A DNA stretch of 64,000 bases from Gibbsiella quercinecans (GCF_002291425.1 NZ_CP014136.1:2356001-2420000); one strand, 5' to 3'. Positions 10,052 through 20,361 are shown, counted from the first letter of the stretch. Notes: a model not told the origin generated them from the letters alone. Translations and numbers: made by a program.

Positions 10052-11182
10052 TCAGGCGAGGTAGCTCAGGATGGTGCTGATCACCGTGCGCTGATTAACG
10101 TCCGACATATTGTAGAACAGCGGCAGTCGCACCAGGCGCTCGCTTTCCTGGGTGGTGAAGCGGTCTTCGCCGTCAAAGCGGCCGAAACGCTCGCCCGCCG
10201 GGCTGCTGTGCAGCGGGATATAGTGGAATACCGACAAAATCTCCGCTTCTTTCAGGTAGGCGATGAACGCCGAACGATCCTGAATATCACGCAGCTTGAG
10301 GTAAAACATGTGCGCATTGTGCACGCAATCGGCCGGGATCACCGGCAAGGCGATCCGCCCCGCCGCGGCCAACGGTTTGAAGGCGTTGTAGTAGTTTTGC
10401 CAGAGCTGCAGGCGGCGCGCGTTGATTGGCTGAGCCGCTTCCAGCTGCGCCCACAGATAGGCCGCCTGTAAATCGGCCATCAGATAGCTGGAGCCAATAT
10501 CACGCCAGGTGTATTTATCAACCTGGCCGCGGAAGAATTGGCTGCGGTTGGTGCCCTTTTCGCGAATGATCTCCGCCCGCTCAATCAAGGCGCGATCGTT
10601 AATCAGCGTGGCGCCGCCTTCACCGCCGGCGGTATAGTTTTTGGTTTCGTGGAAACTGAACGCGCCCACGTGGCCGATGGTGCCCAGCGCCTTACCTTTA
10701 TAGGTGGACATCACGCCCTGGGCGGCGTCTTCCAACACCAGCAGGTTGTGCTTCTCCGCCAGCGCCATGATGGTGTCCATCTCGCAGGCCACGCCGGCGT
10801 AGTGCACCGGCACAATGGCGCGGGTTTTCTCGGTGATTGCCGCTTCGATTTTACTTTCATCGATGTTCAGGGTATCCGGGCGGATATCCACATAGACGAT
10901 CGTCGCCCCGCGCAGCACAAAGGCGTTGGCGGTGGACACAAAGGTATAGCTCGGCATGATGACTTCATCGCCCGGCTGGATATCCAGCAGGATAGCCGCC
11001 ATCTCCAGCGATGCCGTGCACGACGGCGTCAGCAGCACTTTCGGGCAGGCGAAGTGTTGCTCCATCCACTGCTGGCAGCGGCGGGTAAAGCCGCCATCGC
11101 CGCACAGTTTGCCGCTGCCCATGGCCGCCTGCATATATTCAAGCTCGGTACCCACTACCGGTGGTGCGTTAAATGGAATCAT
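10052..11182 (-). CDS. wecE: dTDP-4-amino-4,6-dideoxygalactose transaminase
   Basis: 376 residues, DegT/DnrJ/EryC1 (AHBA-synthase-type) PLP aminotransferase. WecE (rffA) converts dTDP-4-keto-6-deoxyglucose plus glutamate to dTDP-4-amino-4,6-dideoxygalactose for the Fuc4NAc unit of ECA. Visible landmarks are LTPSCTASLEMAAILLDI, GDEVIMPSYTFVSTANAF, VLEDAAQGVMSTYKG with the cofactor Asp, and GAFSFHETKNYTAGGEGG, whose Lys forms the PLP Schiff base. The 3' end of wecD overlaps its start by 14 bases. Its substrate must be made by dTDP-glucose enzymes that are not encoded beside it in this operon. Confidence 0.96.
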   Translation of the reverse strand: MIPFNAPPVVGTELEYMQAAMGSGKLCGDGGFTRRCQQWMEQHFACPKVLLTPSCTASLEMAAILLDIQPGDEVIMPSYTFVSTANAFVLRGATIVYVDIRPDTLNIDESKIEAAITEKTRAIVPVHYAGVACEMDTIMALAEKHNLLVLEDAAQGVMSTYKGKALGTIGHVGAFSFHETKNYTAGGEGGATLINDRALIERAEIIREKGTNRSQFFRGQVDKYTWRDIGSSYLMADLQAAYLWAQLEAAQPINARRLQLWQNYYNAFKPLAAAGRIALPVIPADCVHNAHMFYLKLRDIQDRSAFIAYLKEAEILSVFHYIPLHSSPAGERFGRFDGEDRFTTQESERLVRLPLFYNMSDVNQRTVISTILSYLA

Positions 11183-11891
11183 GTAAACCTCGGTATAACC
11201 AGTACGCGGTGTCCGTCACCCTGGCACCGTGCCGTTGATAGAGCCGCAATGCGGGAATGTTGCCCAGTTGGGTCGCCACCCACAGGCGCGTCAGTTGCCG
11301 CTGTTGGCACCAGCCCTGCGCCGCCGCCATCAGGCGGGCGCCGACGCCCTGGCCTGCCGCCCCGGGGAACGCCGCCAGCAGCCCAATACGCGCCTGCTGC
11401 TGGCCGATATCGCGCAGGCTGACAAACCCAACGGGCTGGCCATCGCTGCCCAATGCCAACAGGCACTGGTGATCAAAGGTGCCGAGCACCGCTTTTTCAA
11501 CCCAGGCGGCATAAAAGCGGCCGCTGTCTTGCGGCGCATACCACGGCGCGCGAAAGCGGCTAATGGCGAACACTGTGCTGGCCGCCGCGCGCAGCGCGGG
11601 AATATCCGCCGGCGTGGCGGGGCGCACCGGCAAACCCTGGGCTGCCGGGGGTTCATCGTCGACGGCCAGGGAAAGATCGACCGCCCCTTCCACCAGGCGA
11701 AAGCCGAAGCCCGCCAGCGCATCGGCCAAATCCAGACGCTGCGCCGGGATCCTGGCCTGCACCAGCGTAAACGCATCCAGCGCCTCGGCGGTAACGGCCG
11801 GCGCCGGCGAGCTGAAGTTCAGCTTCGCGCTGGCCATGCCGAAAAACGCGCTTTCCCAGCTTAACGGCTCAACGGTGGCATACAGGCACAT
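11169..11891 (-). CDS. wecD: dTDP-fucosamine acetyltransferase
   Basis: 240 residues. WecD (rffC) acetylates the 4-amino group of dTDP-Fuc4N using acetyl-CoA. The C-terminal half is a GNAT fold: RFRAPWYAPQDSGRFYAAW, FDHQCLLALG, and the acetyl-CoA loop LLAAFPGAAGQGVGARLM (compare Q/RxxGxG/A). I chose the ATG giving MCLYATVEPLSW because AAGGAG lies 8 bases before it; the longer frame begins at a GTG that touches that ribosome site. wecC ends about 30 bases upstream, with no room for the rffG and rffH genes that separate wecC and wecD in E. coli. Confidence 0.92.
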   Translation of the reverse strand: MCLYATVEPLSWESAFFGMASAKLNFSSPAPAVTAEALDAFTLVQARIPAQRLDLADALAGFGFRLVEGAVDLSLAVDDEPPAAQGLPVRPATPADIPALRAAASTVFAISRFRAPWYAPQDSGRFYAAWVEKAVLGTFDHQCLLALGSDGQPVGFVSLRDIGQQQARIGLLAAFPGAAGQGVGARLMAAAQGWCQQRQLTRLWVATQLGNIPALRLYQRHGARVTDTAYWLYRGLHDSI

Positions 11892-11920
11892 ATTCCCCAC
11901 TCCTTAAGGCGGTGCCGGCG

Positions 11921-13183
11921 TTAACGCCAGACGCCTTTGGTATCCACAATCCAGCGTTGTTTGATGGCCTCGGGCGCAATGGCGCGGAATTCATTGTGAT
12001 CCACCAGCAGCACCAACACATCGGCCTGCTGCAGCGCAGCATTGAGATCTTTCAGCACCACCTGGCCGGCCAACGCTTTCGGCAGTTGCTCCACGTTCGG
12101 TTCGATCACCTGGGTTTCCCCCACGTGCCAGTTGGCGATCAACTGCGCCACTTCCACCGCCGGGCTTTCACGCAGATCGTCGATATTGGGCTTGAACGCC
12201 AGGCCGAAGCAGGCGATTTTGACCTCCGCCGCCCGTTTACCGGTCGCCGCCAGGCAGTCGGCAACGGCCGCTTTAACGCGATCGACCACCCACAGCGGTT
12301 TGCCGTCGTTAACCAGGCGTGCGGTGTGGATCAGGCGCGCCAGTTGCGGGTTCTGCGCCACGATAAACCACGGATCCACCGCAATGCAGTGGCCGCCAAC
12401 GCCGGGGCCGGGCTGCAAAATGTTGACGCGCGGGTGGCGGTTCGCCAGGCGAATCAGCTCCCACACGTTAATCCCCTGCTCGGCGCAGATCAGCGACAGT
12501 TCGTTAGCAAAGGCAATATTCACGTCGCGGAAGCTGTTTTCCGTCAGTTTGCACATCTCCGCCGTGCGGGAGTTGGTAATCACGCACTCGCCTTCGAGGA
12601 AAATCTTGTACAGGGCGCTGGCGCGCGCGGAGCATCGCGGCGTCATGCCGCCAATCACACGGTCGTTTTGAATCAGCTCCACCATCACCTGCCCCGGCAG
12701 CACGCGCTCCGGGCAATAGGCGATATTCACGTCAGCGGCTTCGCCCGCATCCTGCGGGAAACGCAGATCGCCGCGGGCTTCGGCCAGCCATTGCGCCATC
12801 TGTTCCGTCGCCCCCACCGGGGAGGTGGATTCCAGAATGACCAAATCGCCTTTTTTCAGCACCGGCGCCAGCGATTTCGCCGCGGCTTCGACAAAGGCCA
12901 GATCCGGCTCATGGTCGCCTTTAAACGGGGTGGGAACGGCAATAAGAAACGCATCGGCTGCCTGCGGCTTGGTCACCGCCTGCAAATAGCCCCCTTCCAC
13001 CGCCTCTTTCACCACGTGGGCCAGATCAGGTTCGACAATATGAATGGCGCCACGGTTAATGGTATCGACCGCATGGTGGTTCACATCGACGCCCACCACT
13101 TTTTTCCTGCGGGAAGCGAAAGCCGCCGCCGTTGGCAGCCCGATGTAGCCCAGACCAATAACCGAGATCGTGTCAAAATTCAT
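11921..13183 (-). CDS. wecC: UDP-N-acetyl-D-mannosamine dehydrogenase
   Basis: 420 residues, the normal length. WecC (rffD) oxidises UDP-ManNAc to UDP-ManNAcA with two NAD+, supplying the donor for WecG. The Rossmann motif [18 protein letters not shown] is at residues 6-23, the catalytic-domain stretch [16 protein letters not shown] carries the active-site Cys, and [18 protein letters not shown] carries the conserved catalytic Asn region. The third domain with [19 protein letters not shown] is complete. The start overlaps the wecB stop by 4 bases. Confidence 0.97.
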   Translation of the reverse strand: MNFDTISVIGLGYIGLPTAAAFASRRKKVVGVDVNHHAVDTINRGAIHIVEPDLAHVVKEAVEGGYLQAVTKPQAADAFLIAVPTPFKGDHEPDLAFVEAAAKSLAPVLKKGDLVILESTSPVGATEQMAQWLAEARGDLRFPQDAGEAADVNIAYCPERVLPGQVMVELIQNDRVIGGMTPRCSARASALYKIFLEGECVITNSRTAEMCKLTENSFRDVNIAFANELSLICAEQGINVWELIRLANRHPRVNILQPGPGVGGHCIAVDPWFIVAQNPQLARLIHTARLVNDGKPLWVVDRVKAAVADCLAATGKRAAEVKIACFGLAFKPNIDDLRESPAVEVAQLIANWHVGETQVIEPNVEQLPKALAGQVVLKDLNAALQQADVLVLLVDHNEFRAIAPEAIKQRWIVDTKGVWR

Positions 13184-14310
13184 AGTGTCACCTGATGATT
13201 CTTCAAAGCTTTGAGGATACGCTGGCAGGCATGCCCGTCACCGTAAGGATTATGGGCCCGGCTCATCATGTGATAGGTCTCTTCGTCCGTCAGCAGGCGG
13301 GTCACCGCGCTGACGATCCGGGCCACGTCCGTCCCTACCAGTTGTACCGTGCCGGCATCGATCGCTTCCGGCCGTTCGGTGGTGTCGCGCATGACCAGCA
13401 CCGGCTTGCCCAGCGACGGCGCCTCTTCCTGAATGCCGCCGGAGTCGGTCAGGATCAGATAGGCATGCGTCATCAGATAAACAAACGGCAGGTAGTCTTG
13501 CGGCTCGATCAGGAAAATATTGTCGATGCCTTGCAAAATACGGTTAACCGGCTCGCTGACGTTCGGGTTGAGGTGCACCGGGTACACCACCTGCACCTCT
13601 GGGTGGCTGCGGGCAATGTCCGCCAGCGCGCTGCAAATGCGCTCAAACCCGCCGCCAAAACTTTCACGGCGGTGGCCGGTCACCAGGATCAGTTTTTTAT
13701 CGGCATCCAGGAAGGCATAGCGCTGCGCTATGCGGGTGCGCTGGGCGGCATCGCTTAGCACCTGATCGCGCACCCAGAACAACGCATCAATCACGGTATT
13801 GCCCGTCACGAAAATATGGCTGTCCGGCTGCTGTTCATGCAGCAAATTCTGCCGTGAGTTTTCCGTCGGCGCGAAATGATACGCCGCCAGGTGGCCGGTC
13901 AGCCGGCGGTTGGCCTCTTCGGGCCAGGGGGAATACAGATTACCGGTACGCAGGCCCGCTTCCACGTGGCCGACAGGAATGCGCTGGTAAAACGCCGCCA
14001 GGCTGGTGGCTAGCGTCGTCGTGGTATCACCGTGCACCAAGACGACATCCGGCTTGAAATCTTCGAGCACGCCTTTCAGGCCTTCAAGGATCCGGCAAGT
14101 GATTTCCGTCAACCCTTGCCCAGGCTTCATGATATTGAGATCATAATCCGGCGCGATCGCAAACAATCGCAGCACCTGATCCAACATCTCACGATGCTGC
14201 GCTGTGACGCAGACTTTTGATTCAAAGGCAGCATCCTGCGCCAAAGCATGTACCAGAGGAGCCATTTTGATAGCTTCAGGCCTGGTGCCGAAAACAGTCA
14301 ACACTTTCAC
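13180..14310 (-). CDS. wecB: UDP-N-acetylglucosamine 2-epimerase (non-hydrolysing)
   Basis: 376 residues from the GTG start giving (M)[17 protein letters not shown], the conserved beginning and length of this enzyme; the open frame runs 21 codons further upstream but that stretch is not conserved. WecB (rffE) interconverts UDP-GlcNAc and UDP-ManNAc. Family landmarks are [45 protein letters not shown] and [20 protein letters not shown]. The start region lacks a strong ribosome site (AAGAGA a little upstream), and a hairpin lies between it and wzzE, so its expression may be tuned separately. Confidence 0.96.
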   Translation of the reverse strand: MKVLTVFGTRPEAIKMAPLVHALAQDAAFESKVCVTAQHREMLDQVLRLFAIAPDYDLNIMKPGQGLTEITCRILEGLKGVLEDFKPDVVLVHGDTTTTLATSLAAFYQRIPVGHVEAGLRTGNLYSPWPEEANRRLTGHLAAYHFAPTENSRQNLLHEQQPDSHIFVTGNTVIDALFWVRDQVLSDAAQRTRIAQRYAFLDADKKLILVTGHRRESFGGGFERICSALADIARSHPEVQVVYPVHLNPNVSEPVNRILQGIDNIFLIEPQDYLPFVYLMTHAYLILTDSGGIQEEAPSLGKPVLVMRDTTERPEAIDAGTVQLVGTDVARIVSAVTRLLTDEETYHMMSRAHNPYGDGHACQRILKALKNHQVTL

Positions 14311-14355
14311 TGTGGGTCTCTTCTTGTCGGTTAACTGCAGGCGAACCTGCAAATG

Positions 14356-14371
14356 GGGTGCTTTCGCACCC
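14356..14371 (-). terminator. Hairpin between wzzE and wecB
   Basis: A GGGTGC/GCACCC stem with a four-base loop lies in the 84-bp gap between wzzE and wecB, extended by flanking AAT/ATT pairs. There is no U-run, so it is more likely a processing or attenuation structure than a full terminator. Confidence 0.4.
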
Positions 14372-14394
14372 ATTCAAAGAATTATTATTATATT

Positions 14395-15450
14395 TTAATG
14401 AGTTGGCCGGCGAGCCAAGGCAATACCCGCGCCAACCAGAGCACCTACGGCCCCCCACAGCACCAGCCAGAATATGCGCCGTGGGCTATCGCGTTTCACC
14501 GGCTCTTCCGGGGTGCGCAGATAGCGGTAAGTCTGAAACTTGTCATCCAGCGTCGGGCCGACGTTCAATGTTGCCAGCATCGCGCGGTTTTGTTCGTAAT
14601 CAAGATCATAAGATGGCCCGGATGCCTGTAACCCTTCCAGGCGCGCCTGCAGCATCGGCTTGCCCAGCAGGAACAGATCGGAATCCGGCAGTTGCTCCGC
14701 CGGCGTCGTCGTCTGGGTGCGGCTAATGCCCTGCAGATCGGCGATTTTCAGCGCCTGCTGCACGGTGTTCAGTTCGCGTTGATACAACGCCTTGGCCACC
14801 GTTTCCTGGCGCTTGACCTGCGCCTTCATGGAAGTGGTGCGCGCCGCCCAGGCGCCCTGAATTTCTTCGTTCAAGTGCTGCGCCGCCCGGTGGCTGGCGA
14901 AAGCCACATACTGGCGCAGCAGGCGGTTGGCATCACTGGCGGTTTCGGCGGTTAATTTTACGCTATCGTTCGGGACTTTTTTGTCATCGCGCGCGGTGAA
15001 GACAATATTGGCGATCAGTTCATCAAGCAGCACGGCATCAGCACGCGCATCGCCTTCCTGGCGCTGCCGGTAATAGTCGGTGTGCAGCCAGAAATCACGG
15101 CGGGTATCATACGCGGCCAACTGCATCACAAATTCATTATAGGCTTCATCCGCAATACCGGGTTGATCGGCGGGAGCCACCGGCGTGGCGCGAGCGTCCA
15201 GATTGCGCAGAAACTGCTGCTGCGAATAGTAACCGCCCAGGGCATTCACCGTCGGCCGGTCGGTAATCGCCGTCGCGCTCCATTCCTGCTTCACCAGGTA
15301 AGAGACGCCCAATGCCACCACGGCAAACAGCAGCGCCATCCCGATGATCCAGGCTTTACCGCGCCACAGGGTACAAAACAGGCCGCGGATATCTAGCTCG
15401 TTATCCACCACCGGGGTCCTTTTGACAGATGTTGTCTCTTGAGTCATCAC
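14395..15450 (-). CDS. wzzE: ECA chain-length modulator
   Basis: 351 residues with the polysaccharide co-polymerase layout: an N-terminal membrane segment (about 36-56, after ELDIRGLFCTLWRGKAWIIG), a long periplasmic coiled-coil domain, and a second membrane segment near the C-terminus preceded by the proline/glycine-rich RYLRTPEEPVKRDSPRR. WzzE controls the modal length of ECA chains made by WzyE. ADQPGIADEAYNEFVMQLA and ITDRPTVNALGGYYSQQQFL are highly conserved in WzzE. It lies 9 bases after wecA. Confidence 0.95.
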   Translation of the reverse strand: MMTQETTSVKRTPVVDNELDIRGLFCTLWRGKAWIIGMALLFAVVALGVSYLVKQEWSATAITDRPTVNALGGYYSQQQFLRNLDARATPVAPADQPGIADEAYNEFVMQLAAYDTRRDFWLHTDYYRQRQEGDARADAVLLDELIANIVFTARDDKKVPNDSVKLTAETASDANRLLRQYVAFASHRAAQHLNEEIQGAWAARTTSMKAQVKRQETVAKALYQRELNTVQQALKIADLQGISRTQTTTPAEQLPDSDLFLLGKPMLQARLEGLQASGPSYDLDYEQNRAMLATLNVGPTLDDKFQTYRYLRTPEEPVKRDSPRRIFWLVLWGAVGALVGAGIALARRPTH

Positions 15451-15459
15451 AGCCTCTGG

Positions 15460-16539
15460 TTAAGGTTGTTGCTTATTGCCGGAACGCCGCATGCGGCGTT
15501 TTAAACGCTTGATGTAACGCGCAACGCGCCAGGCGCGCTTGATGCAATAACCATAGAACAGGAATGCCAGCAGAAATAATGCCAACATAAACCATTCAGG
15601 GATAAAAGTAAGCCGCTCGCCGAGCACGCCAATCGCCGCCAGCAGCGCGGCCGCCAGGGTGATCAATACAAACGCCTGGTTCGGGGTAAACCCCGCGCGC
15701 ATGATCAGGTGGTGAATGTGCTGGCGATCCGGCGAGAACGGGCTCATGCCTTTACGCAGACGGCGATACATGATGGCGATCATATCCATCAGCGGGATGG
15801 CGATGATCCACAGTGCGGTAACCGGGTTGATGGCGTGGCTCACGCCCTGGGAACTTTGCAGCAAGAGCCAGATGGCGGTAAAGCCAATCAGCGTGCTGCC
15901 GGCATCGCCCATAAACACCTTATAGCGCCGGCCGAGAATGCCGAGGTTAAGCAACACATAGGGCACAATGGCGGCGATCATGGCGAAACACCAGAATGCA
16001 CGGTCGGTATGCCCGCTCAGATAGAGCAGCAGCCCGAGCGCGCCGAACGATACGCAGGACAGCCCGCCGAGCAGGCCGTCAATGCCATCGACCATGTTAA
16101 ACGCGTTGATCGCGGCCCAGACGGCGAACAGCGTCACCAGGTAGCCAAAAGGGCCGAGCTGCATTTCCCAGTTGCCGAGCACGTGCCCGAAGCTGCGCAG
16201 ATACAGGCCGGCAAAGACCATCATGGCGATACCCACCAGCGCCTGAACCAGGGCACGGATTTTTACGCTGATATCATAGCGATCGTCCAGCGCGCCAACC
16301 AATACCAGCACGCCGGCGCAGGCCAGATATAATTTTCCGTGAGCAATCGTTTGGTCAGAGATCAGAAAGGCGAAACACAGGCCGATATAGACAGAAATGC
16401 CGCCGACCAACGGGATCATCCCCTGGTGGCGTTTACGGTAGTTGGGTCTATCAACCAAGCCAATGCGTTTTGCGACCTTGCGGGCAACAAAGAGAAAAGC
16501 CAAAGAAAACAGAAAAACAAATAGAAGTTCAGTACTCAT
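15460..16539 (-). CDS. wecA: Undecaprenyl-phosphate GlcNAc-1-phosphate transferase
   Basis: 359 residues, about eleven membrane segments. WecA (rfe) transfers GlcNAc-1-phosphate from UDP-GlcNAc to undecaprenyl phosphate, the first step of ECA and of many O-antigens. Catalytic landmarks are VLVGALDDRYDIS (the DD pair), AFNMVDGIDGLLGG, FMGDAGSTLIGF and the HIHHLIMRAG loop near the end. It is the promoter-proximal gene of the wec operon, with a 431-bp gap to the end of rho. No strong ribosome site is visible before the ATG. Confidence 0.97.
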   Translation of the reverse strand: MSTELLFVFLFSLAFLFVARKVAKRIGLVDRPNYRKRHQGMIPLVGGISVYIGLCFAFLISDQTIAHGKLYLACAGVLVLVGALDDRYDISVKIRALVQALVGIAMMVFAGLYLRSFGHVLGNWEMQLGPFGYLVTLFAVWAAINAFNMVDGIDGLLGGLSCVSFGALGLLLYLSGHTDRAFWCFAMIAAIVPYVLLNLGILGRRYKVFMGDAGSTLIGFTAIWLLLQSSQGVSHAINPVTALWIIAIPLMDMIAIMYRRLRKGMSPFSPDRQHIHHLIMRAGFTPNQAFVLITLAAALLAAIGVLGERLTFIPEWFMLALFLLAFLFYGYCIKRAWRVARYIKRLKRRMRRSGNKQQP

Positions 16540-16725
16540 GTGAGTAAGTTCACAGTTAACAGATCTCTGAGAAAGTAAGGCAGCTTAACACGGGCTACAG
16601 AAGGCACCAGATGTTGTACTCCCTTTCAGTCATTTCCTATGACAACAGTAATTGATTCCCATTACGCAATAGCCATCCTCCACATTGAAACCGTAATGCG
16701 GCATATGAATTGCCTGCTAATAATG

Positions 16726-16851
16726 TATACCCTTCATACTTCAAGCTGCAGGTGTGTTGGCTTTCCTCGTTCACCCCAGTCACTTACTCAAGTAAGCTCC
16801 TGAGGATTCACTGCGTTGCCGCCTTCCTGCTACGCGAATTATTTTGGCTAC
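16726..16851. repeat. ERIC (intergenic repeat unit), copy 1
   Basis: The stretch begins TATACCCTTCATACTTCAAG and contains GTAAGCTCCTGAGGATTCAC, the core palindrome of ERIC elements, in the opposite orientation to copy 2. Its last bases (CTTCCTGCTACGCGAATTAT) have drifted from the consensus. It lies in the rho-wecA gap, 187 bases upstream of wecA, where it may be transcribed as part of the wecA leader. The rest of the gap (16540-16725) shows no gene. Confidence 0.9.
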
Positions 16852-16924
16852 AGAAATCCAAAATGATAAGTTACAAAATAACTTACGCTTTTATTACTGC
16901 TACTTATCGTATCCGTCAAATGCG

Positions 16925-16951
16925 AAAAACGCCACGCTTAGGCGTGGCGTT
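16925..16951 (-). terminator. Terminator of rho
   Basis: On the minus strand a perfect 10-bp stem AACGCCACGC/GCGTGGCGTT (16928-16937 with 16942-16951) is followed by a short U-run. It lies 20 bases after the rho stop. Confidence 0.85.
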
Positions 16952-16970
16952 CTCCGGATTTTTTACTCAA

Positions 16971-18230
16971 TTATGAGCGCTTCATCATATCGAAGAATTC
17001 ATCATTGGTTTTGGTCATCGCCAATTTGTTGATGAGGAACTCCATTGCGTCGATCTCGCCCATCGGGTGAATAATCTTACGCAGGATCCACATTTTCTGC
17101 AGTTCTTCAGACGTGGTAAGCAATTCTTCTTTACGGGTACCGGAGCGGTTGTAATCGATCGCCGGGAACACACGCTTCTCGGCGATTTTACGCGCCAGGT
17201 GCAGTTCCATGTTGCCGGTACCTTTAAACTCTTCGTAGATAACCTCGTCCATTTTCGAACCGGTATCCACCAGCGCGGTGGCGATGATGGTCAGGCTGCC
17301 GCCCTCTTCCACGTTACGCGCTGCGCCGAAGAAACGCTTCGGACGGTGCAAGGCGTTGGCGTCCACACCACCGGTCAGCACTTTACCCGACGCAGGCACT
17401 ACGGTGTTGTAGGCACGGGCCAGACGGGTGATGGAATCCAGCAGGATGATCACGTCTTTTTTGTGCTCAACCAGGCGCTTGGCTTTCTCGATCACCATCT
17501 CGGCGACCTGAACGTGGCGGGAAGCCGGTTCGTCGAAGGTAGAAGCGATCACTTCGCCCTTCACCAGACGCTGCATTTCGGTCACTTCTTCCGGGCGTTC
17601 ATCGATCAGCAACACCATCAGCACGCAGTCAGGGTGGTTGTAGGCGATGCTCTGCGCGATGTTTTGCAGCAGCATGGTTTTACCGGCTTTCGGCGGCGCC
17701 ACAATCAAGCCACGCTGGCCACGGCCGATTGGCGATGCCAGATCCAGTACGCGAGCGGTCAAATCTTCGGTCGAACCGTTGCCGCGCTCCATGCGCAGAC
17801 GGGAGTTAGCATGCAGCGGCGTCAAGTTCTCAAACAAGATTTTGCTGCGGGCATTTTCCGGTTTGTCGTAGTTAACTTCGTTAACCTTCAACAGGGCAAA
17901 ATAGCGCTCGCCTTCTTTTGGCGGACGAATCTTACCGGAAATGGTATCACCGGTGCGGAGGTTGAAACGGCGGATTTGGCTTGGAGAAACGTAAATGTCG
18001 TCAGGGCCGGCGAGATAGGAGCTGTCTGCGGAGCGGAGGAAACCAAATCCATCCTGCAGTATCTCCAAGACGCCGTCGCCGAAGATATCTTCCCCACTCT
18101 TGGCATGTTGCTTGAGGATAGAGAAGATAATGTCCTGTTTGCGCATACGGGCAAGGTTTTCCAGCCCCATATTTTCGCCTAGAGTAATTAGCTCAGAAAC
18201 CGGCGTATTCTTTAATTCGGTAAGATTCAT
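16971..18230 (-). CDS. rho: Transcription termination factor Rho
   Basis: 419 residues, identical in length to E. coli Rho. [19 protein letters not shown] starts the N-terminal helical domain. The primary RNA-binding OSB fold includes [21 protein letters not shown], and the ATPase domain carries the Walker A loop [11 protein letters not shown], the Walker B region [16 protein letters not shown] and the Q/R-loop residues downstream. Rho is a hexameric RNA-dependent helicase that ends transcription of untranslated RNA. The order trxA-rho-wecA is conserved in enterobacteria. A long leader precedes it. Confidence 0.98.
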   Translation of the reverse strand: MNLTELKNTPVSELITLGENMGLENLARMRKQDIIFSILKQHAKSGEDIFGDGVLEILQDGFGFLRSADSSYLAGPDDIYVSPSQIRRFNLRTGDTISGKIRPPKEGERYFALLKVNEVNYDKPENARSKILFENLTPLHANSRLRMERGNGSTEDLTARVLDLASPIGRGQRGLIVAPPKAGKTMLLQNIAQSIAYNHPDCVLMVLLIDERPEEVTEMQRLVKGEVIASTFDEPASRHVQVAEMVIEKAKRLVEHKKDVIILLDSITRLARAYNTVVPASGKVLTGGVDANALHRPKRFFGAARNVEEGGSLTIIATALVDTGSKMDEVIYEEFKGTGNMELHLARKIAEKRVFPAIDYNRSGTRKEELLTTSEELQKMWILRKIIHPMGEIDAMEFLINKLAMTKTNDEFFDMMKRS

Positions 18231-18624
18231 AGTGGTGGGTTCTTAAACTCGGGGTATGTCTCGAACTTAGTATCGTGAATGGTATGGCAGCGTGATACGT
18301 GCCTGTTTACTGGGCGTTCGATCACCAGCTCGGCCCGGTAAGGTACAGCCTTACTGTGGACGCATGCGCTGACGGTGTAAGATCGAAGGTGCCTTAAAAC
18401 TGATTTTTTGCAAAACCGTTTGATTGTTAAAACACCGGCTGGGTTCACTTTTTCTTTCAGCGCCGACGCTTCAACACAGAGTAAAGCTTAGATTCTAACT
18501 CTTTAGATTTAAAACTTATGGCAAGTACTATATGCAGTTGTGGCTAAATTTAGCACGCTTCCTGGCGGGCGTCTAGCGTTGAATCACAATCTCGCCAGAC
18601 GCCCTCCAAAGGCATCCTGCCCGC
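18231..18624 (-). promoter_or_regulatory. rho leader / trxA-rho intergenic region
   Basis: 394 bases between trxA and rho. In E. coli the rho leader carries Rho-dependent attenuation sites and a short leader peptide; I could not identify that peptide here. Two things are visible. One is a stem GGGCGTCT/AGACGCCC (18567-18574 with 18597-18604) just downstream of trxA. The other is an open frame of 73 codons starting at a GTG at 18448 and ending with a TGA that overlaps the rho ATG (ATGA). The bases just before rho (CCCCGAGTTTAAGAACCCAC) look conserved with E. coli as I recall it. Confidence 0.5.
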
Positions 18625-18951
18625 TTACAGATTCGCGTTCAGGAAGTCTTTGAGTTGGCCTTTTGACAACGCGCCAACTTTGGTCGCCGCCACTTCACCA
18701 TTTTTGAACAGCAGCAGCGTTGGGATGCCGCGGATGCCGTACTTCGGCGCCGTCGCCGGGTTCTGATCGATATTCAACTTGGCGATGGTCAGTTTGCCTT
18801 CGAATTCTTCGGCGATTTCATCCAGAATCGGAGCAATCATCTTGCACGGCCCACACCATTCAGCCCAGAAATCGACCAGGACAGGACCTTCAGCTTTCAG
18901 TACGTCAGTGTCGAAGCTGTCGTCAGCCAGGTGAATAATTTTATCGCTCAT
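18625..18951 (-). CDS. trxA: Thioredoxin 1
   Basis: 108 residues with the redox site WCGPC at about 32-36 ([16 protein letters not shown]), the buried Asp at about 27, and the cis-proline stretch [16 protein letters not shown]. Thioredoxin reduces protein disulphides (ribonucleotide reductase, PAPS reductase, methionine sulphoxide reductases) and is recycled by thioredoxin reductase. It is divergent from rhlB across 117 bases and precedes rho in the same direction, the standard arrangement. Confidence 0.98.
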   Translation of the reverse strand: MSDKIIHLADDSFDTDVLKAEGPVLVDFWAEWCGPCKMIAPILDEIAEEFEGKLTIAKLNIDQNPATAPKYGIRGIPTLLLFKNGEVAATKVGALSKGQLKDFLNANL

Positions 18952-19068
18952 GTTTTACTCCACAGGATTATGTCTACCTTGTTGGTGTAGCATTAACCAA
19001 CCTAAGGTGACTTTATTTCACCGGATACGCTTTCGTAAAGCAATAGTTAGCTGATATTCTACCACACT

Positions 19069-20355
19069 ATGAGCAAAACACACTTAACAGAACAGAAGTT
19101 TTCCGACTTCGCCCTGCACCCGTTAGTGATTGAAGCCCTTGAAAATAAAGGGTTTCATAACTGCACGCCTATTCAGGCGTTAGCATTGCCGCTCACGCTC
19201 TCCGGGCGTGACGTAGCAGGCCAGGCGCAAACCGGTACCGGCAAGACGTTGGCATTTTTGGCGTCTACTTTCCATTATCTGCTTTCCCACCCGGCGAAAC
19301 AGGATCGTCAGATCAATCAGCCGCGCGCATTGATCATGGCGCCAACGCGTGAGTTGGCGGTGCAGATCCACTCCGATGCGGAAGCCCTGTCCCAGTCCAC
19401 CGGCCTGAAACTGGGCCTGGCCTACGGCGGCGACGGCTACGACAAACAGCTCAAGGTGCTGGAAAGCGGCGTTGATATCCTGATCGGCACCACTGGCCGC
19501 TTAATCGATTATGCCAAGCAGAACTACATCGATTTGGGCGCCATTCAGGTGGTGGTGCTGGATGAGGCCGATCGGATGTACGATCTGGGCTTTATCAAAG
19601 ACATCCGCTGGCTGTTCCGCCGGATGCCAGCGGTGGATCAACGCCTGAACATGCTGTTCTCCGCCACGCTGTCCTACCGCGTGCGCGAACTGGCCTTTGA
19701 ACAAATGAACAACGCTGAATATGTTGAAGTGGAACCGGAACAGAAAACCGGCCACCGCATAAAAGAAGAGCTGTTCTACCCTTCCAACGAAGAAAAAATG
19801 CGCCTGCTGCAGACGCTGATCGAAGAAGAATGGCCGGACCGCGCCATCATCTTCGCCAACACCAAGCACCGCTGTGAAGACATCTGGGGCCATCTGGCCG
19901 CCGACGGCCACCGCGTAGGCCTGCTGACCGGCGACGTCGCGCAAAAGAAACGCCTGCGTATCCTGGAAGACTTCACCAAGGGTAACCTGGACATCCTGGT
20001 CGCCACCGACGTTGCTGCGCGTGGGCTGCATATTCCGGCCGTGACTCACGTATTCAACTACGATCTGCCCGACGACTGCGAAGACTACGTGCACCGCATT
20101 GGCCGTACCGGCCGCGCCGGCGCCAGTGGGCACTCCATCAGCCTGGCCTGTGAAGAATACGCGCTCAACCTGCCAGCGATCGAAACCTATACCGGCCACA
20201 GTATTCCGGTGAGCAAATACAACAGCGACGCGCTGCTGACCGATCTGCCGGCGCCAAAACGCCTGCAGCGCCCGCGCAACAGCAACGGCCCGCGCCGCAA
20301 TACGTCGCAACGCCGCAGCAGTGCGCCACGTAACAACCGTAAACGTTCAGGCTGA
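19069..20355 (+). CDS. rhlB: ATP-dependent RNA helicase RhlB (DEAD box)
   Basis: 428 residues, slightly longer than E. coli RhlB because of the basic tail. Motifs in order: Q motif ([10 protein letters not shown]), I (AQTGTGKT), Ia (PTRELAVQ), II (DEAD, in [14 protein letters not shown]), III (SAT), and VI ([10 protein letters not shown]). The C-terminal Arg/Asn/Pro-rich tail from about residue 395 binds RNA and RNase E in the degradosome of relatives. RhlB unwinds structured mRNA for degradation by RNase E and PNPase. It is followed 6 bases later by gppA. Confidence 0.97.
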   Translation: MSKTHLTEQKFSDFALHPLVIEALENKGFHNCTPIQALALPLTLSGRDVAGQAQTGTGKTLAFLASTFHYLLSHPAKQDRQINQPRALIMAPTRELAVQIHSDAEALSQSTGLKLGLAYGGDGYDKQLKVLESGVDILIGTTGRLIDYAKQNYIDLGAIQVVVLDEADRMYDLGFIKDIRWLFRRMPAVDQRLNMLFSATLSYRVRELAFEQMNNAEYVEVEPEQKTGHRIKEELFYPSNEEKMRLLQTLIEEEWPDRAIIFANTKHRCEDIWGHLAADGHRVGLLTGDVAQKKRLRILEDFTKGNLDILVATDVAARGLHIPAVTHVFNYDLPDDCEDYVHRIGRTGRAGASGHSISLACEEYALNLPAIETYTGHSIPVSKYNSDALLTDLPAPKRLQRPRNSNGPRRNTSQRRSSAPRNNRKRSG

Positions 20356-20361
20356 TAAATC

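Noticed and set aside
11912-13195. Open frame of 427 codons antisense to wecC
   Set aside because: Longer than wecC itself but without ribosome site or recognisable domains; wecC is a full-length match to its family.
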